Assembly: GCA_963575745.1 (NCBI GenBank)
Contig: CAUYUJ010014207.1
Coordinates: 102,001-166,000, forward strand
Length of the DNA stretch: 64,000 nucleotides
Reading direction: 5' to 3'
From: Prorocentrum cordatum
Taxonomy: Eukaryota > Sar > Dinophyceae > Prorocentrales > Prorocentraceae
Part shown: piece after piece, positions 9,315 to 20,562 of the stretch
How the letters are laid out: each line of letters starts with the position of its first letter
Numbering within the stretch: position 1 is the first letter of the stretch
Position numbers and translations under genes: made by a program
The notes under the pieces: model-generated
Seen by the model: only the letters and a program-made list of their open reading frames with translations
The model's database searches: none
Told to the model about the DNA's origin: nothing

Positions 9315-10620
9315 CTAGTGGGAGGAGCCATGTGGCCACCCACCCGCAAGTCTGCTGCCGGCTACGCCGACAACGATCGGTTCCAGCTTTGCTTGCAGGA
9401 TGCTCCTGGGTCGCTCGGCCAACATATATACGACTGTGAGTCTGTTTTGGAGCATCTGAGGTCTCGGGACCAAGTTCCCGAGGGCACCCTGGAGCGCAGG
9501 TCGAAACTTGGGGACCAGGGGGGGTTCGAGGATGGCGTCCAGGTCGGTGATTATGATGAGGTCCTTTATGTGCTCCCGCCTGTTCCGTGCCAGGCGAACC
9601 CCGTTTTTCCGAGTCGCTCCCTGTGCACTCCTGGGGGGCGACCGAAGTGCGTTGGGAGGGGCCTGGCGGAATCTAGTCCTGGACCGGCGGTGTCTAGTCC
9701 TGAACCGTGTAGGTGTGGATGGGCCGCGGTGGGGCTGGCCCCCAGTGGGCGCCCAGTGTCTGCGGCGCCCCCCTTGGTGGGCACCAGCCGGTGCCTCGGG
9801 CCGATCGGCATGCTATCTACCAGGCGCTTCGTGTTGGCCCCTTGGATGCTCGGATTGCTTCGGATGGCCCCTATGTTGTGATTCGTGGGTTTTTCAGCTG
9901 GCCGCGAGTGAGGCCAAGCATACGTGTGTCTGGCGAATGGCGTTCGCTCTCGACAACTGTGTTAGGCTCCACCCCAGTTTCAAGTGGCCCCCCTCCCACC
10001 GCGCATGGGACGAGGTTCTTGATCTCGAAGCTTCGGAGGTAACTGAGTGTCGCTGCAATTAGTGGTCTGATTTTTTCGCCCGCCTTGGGTCAGAGTCCCA
10101 TGCGGTCGCGAACGCTCCTGTTGAGCATGAGGCTGTCTGTATGAAGTCTACGCGTCTGACCTTCGATTTCCTGGCCAGGTTCTCGCAATCGATCGCCGCG
10201 TTGGCTCAAGAGTCCTCGATCTCGCCCGGCCCTGCTACGGGCGCCGTTTCCAGGAAGGTTGCCAAGGACCCCCTGGCCCTGACGTAGCACACGTTGTTCC
10301 AGTTTCCCAGTCGTGGTGAGTGGCGCTGCAGTGTATGTGACTTGTATGCCGTCACGCCCGCCTCCCACGCCCAACCCATAACGGGCAACAGGAAGGTTTG
10401 CGGGTCGTCCACATACCAGCGTTGGCAGGCCCGTGCTGTTCTCGCGGGCAGGGGTGAGGATCCCGTCCCGCTTTCGACCAGGGGGGGCGTCCCTTGCCAT
10501 GAATGCTGCGGACGAGGTCCTGGGGCCAATGTCTGAGGCCAGAGTCGCCCCCCGCCTCCATGTTGCAAGACAGGTGCAGGACCCTGGGGCACCAAATGGA
10601 GCAGCCTGGGCTTGTCCTGT
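9315..10620 (+). pseudogene. LINE B knuckle, RNase H and C-terminal zinc-finger remnant
   Basis: 9318 onward reads GGAMWPPTRKSAAGYA and GQHIYDC, matching LINE A's GGLWPPARKFDAG and GHQFFDC, but the first cysteine of the CxxC is lost. Later frames carry pieces of RNase H (WSDFFARLG at about 10063 matches NAWADFFAKLG) and EWRCSVC at about 10319, matching the C-terminal CxxC region. Several stops interrupt it, including TAG at 10060. The remnant fades before 10620. Confidence 0.75.
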
Positions 10621-10689
10621 TTTGCCCCCCCCCCCCCCTGCGCTTCGCACACGTCTCTCCCTGGAGGTCATCTGCGGGGCTTCAGTGCG

Positions 10690-10800
10690 AAGTGTAGCGG
10701 TCGGTCCGAGCACCCCTCTACCACCTACCAAGAGTAGTCTACCCAGAGTAGTCAGTCACCCCTCTACCAAGAGCACCCCACTACCAAGAGTAGCAAGGCC
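10690..10800. repeat. CTACCAAGAGTAG minisatellite
   Basis: Short imperfect repeats of CTACC(A)AGAGTAG or CACC occur at 10717-10795. No gene. Confidence 0.8.
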
Positions 10801-10984
10801 CTGGATTCTTTTTAAGTTGTGGAGGGGGGCCCTGTCGGTCTGAGGCCAGGCTCAGCGACACTTGCGCTGTTGGGCCTAAAACTGATGGGCCCCCTCCTTA
10901 CTGCCGTACCCATTGTTTGATGCAATATACTTGACGGCTGATTCGGTCCCTCGTAGCCGGGCGGTTGCGATTCGTTCCCGCTTT

Positions 10985-11135
10985 GATTGTTTGCTCGCTC
11001 GTCCTTCTCCTCCTCCTCCTCCTCGTCCTCGTCCTCGTCCTCATCCTTCTCCTCCTCCTTCTCATCCGCCTCCTCTTCCTCTCCCATCCCCCTCCTCATC
11101 CTCCTCCTTCTTCTCCTCCTCCTCCTCCTCCTCTC
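10985..11135 (+). repeat. CCT tract ending CTCTCCAG
   Basis: CCT/CTC/GTC triplets on the + strand end in an acceptor-like AG at about 11138. The following 250 bp are an open frame (GAAAVMATTGPTVP...) without recognisable similarity. Confidence 0.85.
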
Positions 11136-11138
11136 CAG

Positions 11139-11395
11139 GGGCTGCAGCTGTAATGGCGACGACTGGGCCAACGGTGCCGACGACGCTGACAACGCCGACG
11201 ACAACGTGCCAAGGACGCGACAATAGCGCCGTCGACGTCTGCGTTGCGGAGGTTCTTGGGCATTTCTGGAGGCCCTCGTCGCCGCGGCTGGACGCGGGTC
11301 GAACACCTGTCCCAGAACGTCCAGGGACCAATTCTGACAGCATTCTTGGTCCGACGCAGGGCGCGGTGGCGGGGGCATCGAAGGGAGGACGACGA
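11139..11395 (+). other. Open stretch after acceptor-like AG, no recognised gene
   Basis: The frame from the CTCTCCAG junction stays open to about 11404, with Thr-rich then Pro-rich residues. It could be an exon, but nothing in the protein is recognisable. Confidence 0.2.
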
Positions 11396-11645
11396 CGAGG
11401 ATGAAAAAAGAAGGAGGATGGAGGAAAAGGAACGCGGAGGAGGATGATGAGGAGGAGTGGAGCGGAGGAGGAAACAGGAGGAGGAGGAGGAGGAGGAGGA
11501 GGAGAAGGAGGAGGGAGGAGGAGGAGAAGGAGGGAGGAGGAGGAGGAGGGAGGAGGAGGAGGAGGAATGGAGCGGAGGAGGGAGGACGGGGAGGGAAGGA
11601 GAGAAGAGGGGGAAGCGCCCGGAAGGAGGAGCGATGAGGAAGGAT
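11396..11645. repeat. GGA tract
   Basis: GGA/GAA triplets. Arg/Glu-rich frames on the + strand and Pro/Ser-rich frames on the - strand are artefacts. Confidence 0.9.
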
Positions 11646-11739
11646 CACATGCCTCGCACGCATGGGAAAAACAATCTAGAGTCAGCATCGCCGTGTTCGA
11701 TCTTTCGGGGAATTTCTGGGCCGCTGGGCCATCAAGCAC

Positions 11740-12030
11740 TGTCCACTGACAAACGTATGGCCCCAGAGAAGGAGCCAGATGTCTGAGGTCCTTAGCTGCC
11801 TCGATACGCCCGTTACGATGCGCAACACTCACCGTGCTCAAAACGTCCGTGTCGATACGTTGCGTGCAGGCTCGTGCGTGTTGGCTCGTTGTCTCGCCAC
11901 GGACTACGTTTTCAGGTTACGAATTGAGCTCCGTGTCAACACGCTACGTGTTGCGTGTTGCGTATCGGTGCAGCTCAGACTGTTCGCTGACAAACGCACG
12001 GCCCCAGAGAAGGCGGCCAGAGGTCGGAGG
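11740..12030. repeat. Direct repeat pair, spacing 240 bp
   Basis: A 40-bp phrase starting CTGACAAACG and containing GGCCCCAGAGAAGG occurs at about 11743 and 11983. The sequence between has CGATACGTTGCGTG-like sub-repeats. No gene recognised from 11646 to 12188. Confidence 0.7.
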
Positions 12031-12188
12031 TCGGACGGTCCGGACGTGTCTGGGCACCCCGGATCCAGAGCAGAGTACTTCGGCGTGGTGTACCCTCCCG
12101 GGGCATCCTGGAGGCCTCTCGCCCCCACGGAACTCGGCTCGCCTCGGAACATCTCGATTCCAACCGCATTTGCTGGCGAGAGCGAGGG

Positions 12189-12350
12189 TTAAGTCGGGCA
12201 TGTCCCTCTCCAGGGCGAATATTTGGAAATAGTCGGCAACAGTACGGGGACGATGTTTGCAGTATTTGTTTGAATCTGTTGGGGTCATTGATTTTTGTAC
12301 GTTTAGCATTTCGCCTAAAATCCGCTGTGGGGGGACAGGCTTGACCCAAG
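12189..12350 (+). mobile_element. Introner-like element, copy 2
   Basis: TTAAGTCGGGCATGTCCC at the left, GACAGGCTTGACCCAA at the right, with the internal GTACGGGGACGATGTTTGC block. Flanks AGCGAGGG and GACTAGGG match at 5 of 8 positions. Confidence 0.85.
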
Positions 12351-12579
12351 ACTAGGGGCCAGATTCCCGACGCCGTGTCTTGTTCGATCCCAGCGTTTTA
12401 TCCTCGACCTCAGCTTCGGGAGGCATGTTTCGGGCTCGGGAGTTGCGATGCTTTACTTGAGACTCGAGCCAAGTCTCCAGGTAAGGGGCCTTAATGTCTA
12501 GGGATCCCACATTAAGAAAAACAAGACGTCGGAGGTCGAAGTTGGGGGCTTGGGGGCGAGCGGAAGGACGATGGCCCCG

Positions 12580-12800
12580 CTTCCTTCCTCCTCCACCACG
12601 CCTCCCTCTCAATCCCTCCTCCATCTTCCAGCCCTTCCTTGTTTCCTTCCTCCTCCTCCCTGTCCTCCTTTTCCCCTTCCTCGTCGCCGACTTCCTCCTG
12701 CTCGTTGCCCTGCTTGTCGTCGTCGTCGCCCTCTCCTTCTCCTTCTCCTCCTTCTCCTTCTCCCTGGCCCGTCCCCCCCTCCTCCCACTCCTTCCTCTCC
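12580..12800 (+). repeat. Pyrimidine-rich tract
   Basis: CCTCC/TTCCTC and CTTCTC repeats end at TCCGTAGC. The frames over it are low complexity. Confidence 0.8.
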
Positions 12801-12819
12801 TCCGTAGCACTGACTCAAG
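12801..12819 (+). other. Possible degraded spliced-leader relic
   Basis: TCCGTAGCACTGACTCAAG begins and ends like the dinoflagellate spliced leader but lacks about 3-4 middle bases. It follows a pyrimidine tract, like the better relic at 40193. Weak on its own. Confidence 0.3.
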
Positions 12820-13600
12820 CACAAGCGATCCGAGGCATGCCCATAGCCCCGTTGCCATCCCTTTCTGGCGCTTGGGGCGGTTCTTCGTCGTCACACCCCA
12901 GCGCCGCAGCGAGGCGTGCTTGTGTACACCTCAACTTCAAGCCGTGTGTTGCGTCAATGGGGGTTTGCGAAGAGCTTGGCGAACGTGAAAGGTAAGGCAG
13001 CTATTTTATTGCCGCGAGCCTTTCATTGTACGCATCGCGTTCCTGGTTTCGTTCGCGACTCGCATGCGGGGTCTCATCACGTTCCTCGCCATCTTGTGTA
13101 TGTAATGGTTCGTCTCGGTTTGCGGGGTCCATGGGGGGAGAAGCTGTCACGCAGCCCGAGCGTATTGTTTCAGCATGCTGCTAGGATGTCGTGGGTCAAA
13201 CATCGTTTGTTCGGCGGGTGTGCTGCGTTTTCTGTAGGTCTATACGGGCTCCGCGTGCGACATGGTGGAGTTGCGGTCGGTGTGCTCAGTCGCGGCAGCT
13301 TTGGTCCAGCAGTCCCTTCACGGGTTTTCATTTGGTGATGGCATGCGTCGTGCATGGGTTCCCTTATTGATACCAAGGCGCCCTTATCGCGAGCGTATGT
13401 TTGTGTCTCTCCGCCTCGCCGGATTACCGAGCATGCAGTAGTGGTGAAGATTTGTTGTGCAATTCGTACCTACCGAGGAACCTGCGTCATTTGCAAGCTT
13501 GGTGAAGGATACATGTGAACTTCTACTACAGTGGTGTTTGTTCACGTGGTGGTCAGTGGTTGTTGTTTCGAACGGCTGATCTGTCGTATGATCATGCTCA
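12820..13600. other. No gene recognised
   Basis: Mostly unique sequence. A + frame from 12916 to 13338 is open but has no motif I recognise and no codon bias that separates it from background. Confidence 0.4.
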
Positions 13601-13604
13601 CGTA

Positions 13605-14560
13605 TGCCCCTCCACCTCCTCCTCCTCCTCCTCCTCCTCCTCCTGATTCCTCCCTCCATCCCTCCCTGGGTCTTCCTCCCCTGGCCCGAAGTTGCGAACA
13701 CGAACCATCTCGAACCTCGTCGTCGGCGTCGTCTTCGTCCGGCCTCCTCATCGTCGCCCTCCGCCCTCATCATCCTCAGCCTCCCCGCCGTTGTCCTCCC
13801 CATCCCCCTCATCGTCGTCCTCCACCCCCCAGCGTCGTCGTCCTCCTCGTCCTCGAACCTCGCCATCCTCGTCCTCGAATCGTCGGCGGGCCTCGTGCCG
13901 GTGAGCACGGGCCTGCCGCAGGCCCCGTGCCCCCCTGGCCCCGCCGCGGACCCCTTGCCCGAGGCACGCAGGTGCCTCTCCCTTCCGCCTGGCAGCGGTG
14001 AGGTGGTCCTGGCCTTCGGGCTCCACTGTCATTGGTGCTGGGGGGTGGGCGTTGGTGCTCGGGTGCCTCACGCCCGTCTGACTCTGGATCCTGCTGCCCC
14101 TCGGCTTCCGCTCGCTCGCCTCGTCCTCGGACCTCGGACCTCGGACATCGTCGGCGTCCTCCTCCGCCCTCCTCGGCTCCCCTGCCCGAGCCGGCCCCCA
14201 GGCGAGCCCCAGGCCGCTGGCCCGCACGGCGACCAGTGCCTCTCGGCCCGCTCCCCGGGCCGCCGGCGATCGGAGGAGAGGGGGGAGGGGGCAGCAGGAG
14301 GGAGGAGGGGGAGGAGGAGATTGAGGATCGGGGGCGAGGAAGGAGCAGGAAGGAGAAGCGAGATGAAGGGAGGAGGAGGAAGATCACGGAGGAGTGAGAG
14401 GAAGACGAGGGGAAGAGGAGGTGACGAGGAGGAAGAGGAGGAGGGGGAGGGGTAGGAGAGGAGGGAGAGGAGGAGGTGGAGGAGGAGGAGGAGGACGACG
14501 AGGAGGAGGAGGAGGACGAGGACGAGAGGAGGAGGAGGGGGAGGAAGCCCCCCCCTAAGA
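13605..14560. repeat. CCT run, GC-rich block and GGA tract
   Basis: CCT run at 13608-13645. A GC-rich stretch at 13646-14265 has CGTCCTC repeats and open frames on both strands. GGA/GAGGAC repeats fill 14270-14555. No recognisable protein. Confidence 0.7.
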
Positions 14561-14594
14561 TGCACTTCGCTGCCGTGCGCAGGCAGCACGCCCA

Positions 14595-15060
14595 TCACCC
14601 CGATCTCGTCGTCGTCGCCGCCGCCATCGTCTACGTCGATTCATGGTGATTCGAGCTTCTATATAGGCTCGAGGTTCAAGGTTCGAGGACAGGTTTGGCC
14701 CAGTGTGGGTCTCCTGGGGCGCCGTCGTGGCCGCGGCTGGATCCGCTTCAAGATTCGGGCTAGAACGCGCCCCAGGAGGGGTTGGAGAAATTTTGTCGCC
14801 GTCGCCCGTCGTCATCCGTCGTCCTCGCCCTCGTCGGTGCCCCGGCAGTTCAGGTCACCGATGCCATGCCCATCGCTCCGGCCTCGCCGCCGAGGCTGGC
14901 GTCGCCGCCGTCGCTGCCGTCGTCCACGCTGTCCTCGCGGTCGCAGTCGCCGTTGCCGCCGTCGTCGTCGCTGTCGCCGTTGGCGTCCTTGTCCTGGCCG
15001 CCACCCAGGTCGCCGACGGCATGCCCATCACTCCGATCTGCGGCATGACCAGCCCGTCCG
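14595..15060. repeat. GTC/CGC triplet-rich stretch
   Basis: Irregular CGTC/GCCGTC triplets. Open frames on both strands (Val/Ala on +, Asp/Gly on -) follow from the triplets. Confidence 0.7.
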
Positions 15061-15132
15061 GCGGCGCCTCCACAGAGGAGGGGGCCACCCTGCTGGAGGT
15101 AGGGAGGGGTGGCTTTACTGGAGGGCGGTATT

Positions 15133-15289
15133 TTGAGTCGGGCAGGTCCCCCTACAGGCGGAATATTCAAAGTAGTCCGAAAATAGTTTGGGGACGACGT
15201 GTTGACAATGTTCGGCCACCTGTGAATATGTTTTGATTACGTTTCGTGTTTCCCAAATCCGCCTGCACGAAGACGTGCCCGACCTAATG
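15133..15289 (+). mobile_element. Introner-like element, copy 3, between a duplicated flank
   Basis: Starts TTGAGTCGGGCAGGTCCCCC and ends GACGTGCCCGACCTAA. The 30 bp to the left (TAGGGAGGGGTGGCTTTACT) recur just to its right (TAGGGAGGGGTGGTTTCACT at 15292), so flank and element are arranged like a tandem duplication. Confidence 0.85.
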
Positions 15290-15447
15290 TTAGGGAGGGG
15301 TGGTTTCACTGGAAGGCGGAAGGCTTCTGTGGAGCTTCCTTGGAGGTTTCCGCGTCCAGCCCCATCCCCGTCTCGAAGAAGCCCCGTGCTTGTTCTCAGA
15401 AGGCCTTCCCCTCGCCGCGACCCCTACTGGAGCGCCGCCACTGGGGA

Positions 15448-15490
15448 GGAGCACGAGGAGGAGGAGGAGGAGGAGGAGGAGGAGGAGGAT
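15448..15490. repeat. Short GGA run
   Basis: About 13 GGA triplets in unique sequence. Confidence 0.9.
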
Positions 15491-16235
15491 ATCTTGCCTG
15501 TTGTTGTCCCTCCTCAACATCGGTGGCAGGCATTGTTATTTCGTATCTATTGGGCACTCTGCTTTTCCTTTTTCTGTGTAAAAAAACTGATCCGCACGAG
15601 CCTGCCGCCTACCTTGCGCACACCACCGAGTGAAGCTGGCATTTGTATGGCATCAATTGCCACCCGAACGCTCCGTGCTCTAGCATGAAGTCCGATCATA
15701 ATCAAGAAGGAGGAGCTTATCGTGTTTGGTGTCAACGACTACTGGCTCGTCGGGAGCCTTCTGGCGGGACCGTTGTCCCGAAGGGCCGCTGGGAGTACGG
15801 ATGCTGGCCCAAAGCCCAATTGGATGGAGGCAGAAGTTTGCTTGTCGCATGTCGGCTCGTGTGGTGCTCCGGCGCGTGGACTGCAATCGTCCACACGTGT
15901 CTCGCCAACGCGTTGGTTTATCAAAGTGCGTCGGACCAAAATCTATATATATCCCCCCTTTCCCCCAAGTTCGAAGTAGACGGGTTTGGGCGGTAGGCCA
16001 AAGGCCAGGGACAAGATGTGGACACGTCAACATAGGGTTGGGGGGCGAGGGGTGCGAAGCAAGGGCATTTCGCAGTTGTGTTTTGGTTATCATGTTGCAT
16101 CGCTCACCGCCTTGGGTGTGGACACTTTTTGTCTGGGCACCGTCCCGATTTGCCTGGCGACCTTATCATTCGCACAGCGGTCGAGGCCGAGCGGGATGAA
16201 GTTTTGTGGTCGTGCTCCCTCCTGCGCGAAGATGA
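15491..16235. other. No gene recognised
   Basis: Unique sequence of moderate GC. Overlapping open frames on both strands have no recognised motif. Confidence 0.4.
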
Positions 16236-16237
16236 TT

Positions 16238-16385
16238 GACAGAGGAAGGAGGGAGGAGGAACGCGGGGGATCTTGCTCCCTGCTTGGGAAAAAAGGGAGG
16301 AAGGAGGGAGGAGGAGCGCGGAGGATGGTCCGATGCTCACTTGGCGGGAGGAAGGAGGGAGGAGGAGCGCGGGGAATGTTGCGTT
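16238..16385. repeat. Tandem repeat, unit about 45-60 bp, 3 copies
   Basis: GGAAGGAGGGAGGAGGAGCG recurs at about 16244, 16299 and 16351, each followed by CGG(GGG)A and a variable end. Confidence 0.85.
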
Positions 16386-16397
16386 TTTGTCTGGGAA

Positions 16398-16619
<222 letters not shown>

Positions 16620-16756
16620 ATCTCAGGGGCGGCCGTCGCCACGTCCAGATGCGCCTCGACATCTTGGGCAGGAGGTGCGCCGCGGGAGGTCCCAGGGCTG
16701 CGTACGGTCGGGCCGAGGCGTGGGATCGAGGCCGGTTCGGGGAGGGCTCCCCAGTG

Positions 16757-16921
16757 TTAGCTCGGGCCTGTCCCCCTGCAGGGGGATCTTTGGACGACAA
16801 GTTCACAACACCCCAAACATATGCAGAAGATGCCCACGAATAGTCAGAACATAGTCCCCAGACTAGTTTGTTGACTGTTTTTGGCTATCCCCCCTGTAGG
16901 GGGGACGGGCCCGACACTTCG
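16757..16921 (+). mobile_element. Introner-like element, copy 4
   Basis: Starts TTAGCTCGGGCCTGTCCCCC and ends GGGGGGACGGGCCCGACACT. The interior is rearranged relative to other copies (extra TTCACAACACCCC block). It lies at the edge of a family-H repeat. Confidence 0.75.
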
Positions 16922-16984
16922 CCCTGGTGCTCTTCGTGCTGGTCCGGGCAGGCCTTGCCTTGCAGGTCGGAGGTCGTCGCCCGC

Positions 16985-17260
16985 AGGTGCGTGGGGCACC
17001 GGGGGGGGGGGGGCGGGGGGCGGTCGGGCCGAGGTGGAAGGTCGAGGCCGGTGCGGCGGAGGGTTGCCGAATGTGCATTGTTGGATGCTCCTGGTGCATC
17101 CCGGGAGGGGGTGCCCTCGAGCGATCTCGTGGTTCGAGGCGTTGTGGTCGGCGGAGGGTCTCATGGTCGTGGAGGCTGTTGTTCTTTCAGTGGTGGGCGA
17201 TCAATGGAGGTGGGGGGGAGAGAGGTGCACTTCTCGGGCCTTCAGGGGCCCTGAAGGGCC
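16985..17260 (+). repeat. Dispersed repeat family H, copy 1
   Basis: Shares GGTCGGAGGTCGTCGCCC, CGGTCGGGCCGAGG, TTGTTGGATG...GTGCATCC and GGTCTCATGG, in that order, with 19765-20100. 39556-39830 matches parts. A GGGTACCCTC-like phrase recurs within it. Confidence 0.7.
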
Positions 17261-17780
17261 CCTTTTCTACAGTCCTCGCTGCCCCCTCACTTAACGCTCT
17301 CCCACTACGCGCCCCCCAAGGGATGAGGCGGAGGACGGCGGGGGGTTGGGGGAGGCCCCGGGGAATATCAGGTGCAGTACAGGCGCCATCAGACAGGAGA
17401 CCGGGCTGCCAGCGGAGAGTCACCCCAGGGGGGCTCCTCATCATGGCTCCGGTGTCGGCGAGGCTCCCTCGGGACGCCCGCCTGGTGGCAGGATGCGCTT
17501 CCCGTGCGTGTTCCACGGCGCCGGGAGGTCAGAGCCCCGCGCGCGTGCAGGAGCGCGCGGGCGTTGGGTCGGGAGCCGGAAGGTGGGAGGGGGTCGGGCT
17601 CGGCGCTGCCGCAGTCTGCGCCCCGTTCGGGAAGGCGAGGGAGGAGGGAGGGAGCATGCAGCATGCAGGGGGATGGAGGGTGGAGGACGACGGCAGGCAG
17701 GAGTGACGAAGGACGACGACGACGGGCAGGGGGTGCGCAGGAGGATCGAGGTGCAGAAAGGGAAAAGGTAGCAGGAGGGT
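17261..17780. other. No gene recognised
   Basis: GC-rich unique sequence, open in several frames on both strands. Nothing recognisable. Confidence 0.35.
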
Positions 17781-17839
17781 GGATGAGGACGACGACAGCG
17801 ACTGCGTTCTCGTCGACGACGAGCACGACGAGCTCTCGG

Positions 17840-20516
17840 CATCGGGGCCAGGAGGAGCTCGCCAAGCTGCGTTACCGCATAGAGTGCCTGGAGAGGAGGC
17901 TGCACCAGCCCGACGCGGAGTCATTCGGGAGGGGGGTCGTTGTCGTCCTCCTCACGCTGTTTATCTGAATTACCCTTCCTCCCCCACCTCCTCCTTTCTG
18001 CACCTTTTTCCTCCTGCTTTACCCCCCTCTTCTTCCTCCTATCCCACTTCCGACCTTTCCCTCGCCCTCACACCTTCCCACCTCGCTCTCTGCACTCCCT
18101 TTTCCCCTCATCCGTCTCCGCCTCCTCTCTCCCTCCACCTTCGCCTCCCCGCTCCCCTCCACCTGCTCCGCCTCCCGGTGCCAATCCCAGACAGTGCCCA
18201 AGGCTGAGATCACCGCCTTTGACCTGGCAGTGAGAGGTTCAACAGGAGCGCTGGTTTTCGCGACAGCTCGTGACGAGGCCAGCAGGGTTTCGTGGTCGCA
18301 GCTTTACCAACATTCCGGAGGTAAGCAGTCGGCGCTGCGAAGTCTCATTGGCTAGCACGTGCATGAGCAGCGACGACTGCCGGTTGAAGACAGATTGATG
18401 AAAGTACTGCCACACGTAGAGGCGGAGGAGGCATGTGCTAGAGACTTGCACAGATGCATGGTCCACGGCTCTACAATTGTTGACCATATGGCAGGTGAAG
18501 TGGCGAATGCCGCACGAGTCAGCGAGGTCGAACGACATCGAGCGGCGATAGTGGATCGTGAGGCTTCGCTGGTGCGGCGGCTGCTACTATTCAGTCGGGC
18601 ATGCCCCTTTACAGGAGGAGTACAGAAGGAGTGCCCAACCATAGTGAAAGCATAGACTGGTGACACAGTTTCGACTATGCTTGATTTTCTGTTTTTGCAG
18701 AGTTTTGTTATTTTATGTTTCTTCCAAAGTCTGCCCGTAGAAGGACATGCCCGGCGTAAGTGAAGCGGAGAGCGCCGCACGAGTTAGCGAGGTCGAACGA
18801 CATGGAGCGGCGATAGTGGAGCGTGAGGCTTCGCTGAAGCGGCAGCTGCTATTATTAAGTCGGGCATGCCCTTCTACAGGAGGAATGTTCACAAATAGTC
18901 AAACAATTGTCTTGGGGCGACGTTTCGACTATTTTTGGTTATGTTCGAGCACCTGTTGATTTTATGCTTCTTCCAAAATCCGCCTGCCGAAGGACATGCC
19001 CGACCTAAGTGAAGCGGCGAGCGCCGCACGAGTCGGCGAGGTCGAACGACATGGAGCGGCGATGGTGGAACGTGAGACTTCGCTGGTGAGGCGGCTGCTG
19101 CTCTTGAGTCGGGCATGCCCCTTTACTCGAGGAGCACAGGAGGAACATACAAGCGTAGCCAACACATAGTCTGGGGACGATGTTTCGATTCTTTCTGGCT
19201 ATGTTTGAGCACCTGATGATTTGTGTGTATGCTTCTTCCAGCATTCGCCCGTAGAAGGAGATGCCCGAACTTAGTGAAGCGGCGAGCACCGCAGGAGCCA
19301 GCGAGGTCGAACGACATGGGGCGGCGATGGTGGAGCGTGAGGCTTCGCCGGTGCGGCGGCTGCTACTATGAAGTCGGGCATGCCCCCCGACAGGCAGAAT
19401 GCAGGGGGAATGTCCAAACGTACAGGCGGCCCGGACGAGTAGGTCGACCCTGCCAGATCAAGGGCACCCTCGTGTCCTGTCTCTGGCGACCCATGCCTCC
19501 TGCATTTCTGTGGCAGCGTGGCCCTCGGAAGGGTCTTGTGTCCTCTCGAGTGTCCTCTCCAATCAAGTCCGACTGTAGTCAGAACATCAGAGGGGGAGGA
19601 GGAGGACGAGGCGGAGGAGGAGGAAGAAGGAGGAGGACAGCAGGAGGAATGCAGCGCGCGATGCTTCGCTGGTGCGGCGGCTGCTGCCGCGAGTGGCGCG
19701 CCTGCTTTGCGCAGCCCCTGGGTCTCCTTTCAGCGCCCTTCTCTGTCGCCTTGGGAAGGGCTTGCGGGCCGGAGGTCGTCGCCCGACGACGGCGTCGCCT
19801 CTCTCAAGCAGCAGGTTCGCGTGGCACAGGAGGGGCTGGGGTACGGTCGGACCGAGGTAGTAGGTCGAGGTCGGTTCCGGAAGGGTACCCTCCTATTCTT
19901 CGTGTTTGTTGGATGTTCATGTGCATCCTGGAGGAGGGTACCCTCAGTGCTCTTATGGTCGGCGAATGGTCTCATGCTCTTGGAGGATGTGTTGTCTGTT
20001 CTTGGTCCAGCCGTGGAGGAAGGCGCATGGTGGAGATGGGCTCAGTGCTCGAGATCGGTTCTGCGCCCTTCGTTTGCATTGAAGGGGTCTCGCGGATGCT
20101 GTAAGTCTTCTGCGGAACTTGACATCCGACCTCGGTGTATGGCCGGGACCTGGTTCTGTGTTATGCGTTCTTGATGTCGGTGGGACTTGTCGGGTAACGC
20201 CCGCCAAGTTCGGAAAGCGGCCAGGTGCCCAGTTTCCTGGGATCCTGGTGTCTATATCTCGGTGGCAGTTTCCGGCTGGATCCGGCGGGCGATGGGGCTC
20301 CCAGAGCAGAGGGTAGAGGATTCCGCGCGAATCTGACAGCAGTAGTGAGAGAGAGAGTGGAAATTGGCAGTATGTGTAGTAGGTATCAGGTCGGGTCGAA
20401 AGGGAATAGATGTTATAGGTGCAGAGCAGGAGTATTGCGGAGAGCGTGGCAAGCAGACCGTAGATGATTGAATGTTGCGTGGCTTGTTCCTCTAATTCTT
20501 CCTGTCAGTCTAGTTA

Positions 20517-20562
<46 letters not shown>

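Larger units (their letters stand above)
6105..10620 (+). mobile_element. LINE copy B: decayed dinoflagellate-type non-LTR retrotransposon
   Basis: Successive broken frames give the family order: endonuclease (6110-6700), linker and reverse transcriptase (7000-8170), thumb (8200-8880), CxxC-like knuckle and RNase H (9315-10270), and a C-terminal zinc finger (10290-10400). Frameshifts and stops are frequent, so it is a pseudogene. Two later insertions interrupt the thumb-to-knuckle part: a repeat carrying ACACAGACACA (about 8885-9035) and an introner-like element (9164-9314). LINE A, which lacks both, serves as an uninterrupted relative. A CCT tract lies near each end (5795-6104 and 10985-11135). 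Confidence 0.85.
18495..19372 (+). repeat. Four 98-bp coding-like units alternating with introner-like elements
   Basis: Units at 18496-18593, 18761-18858, 19010-19107 and 19275-19372 are each exactly 98 bp before the GT of the next element and are about 90 percent alike. Unit spacing is 265, 249 and 265 bp. A further partial unit with GATGCTTCGCTGGTGCGGCG lies at about 19658. Confidence 0.95.

Noticed and set aside
10195-10215. TTGGCTCAAG as a spliced-leader relic
   Set aside because: It lies inside the RNase H coding remnant of LINE B and the preceding bases do not match the leader; likely chance.
19123-19317. Minus-strand frames across the 98-bp units
   Set aside because: Open on both strands because of composition. 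The + frame was preferred because its phase continues from the upstream exon and every other coding feature is on the + strand.
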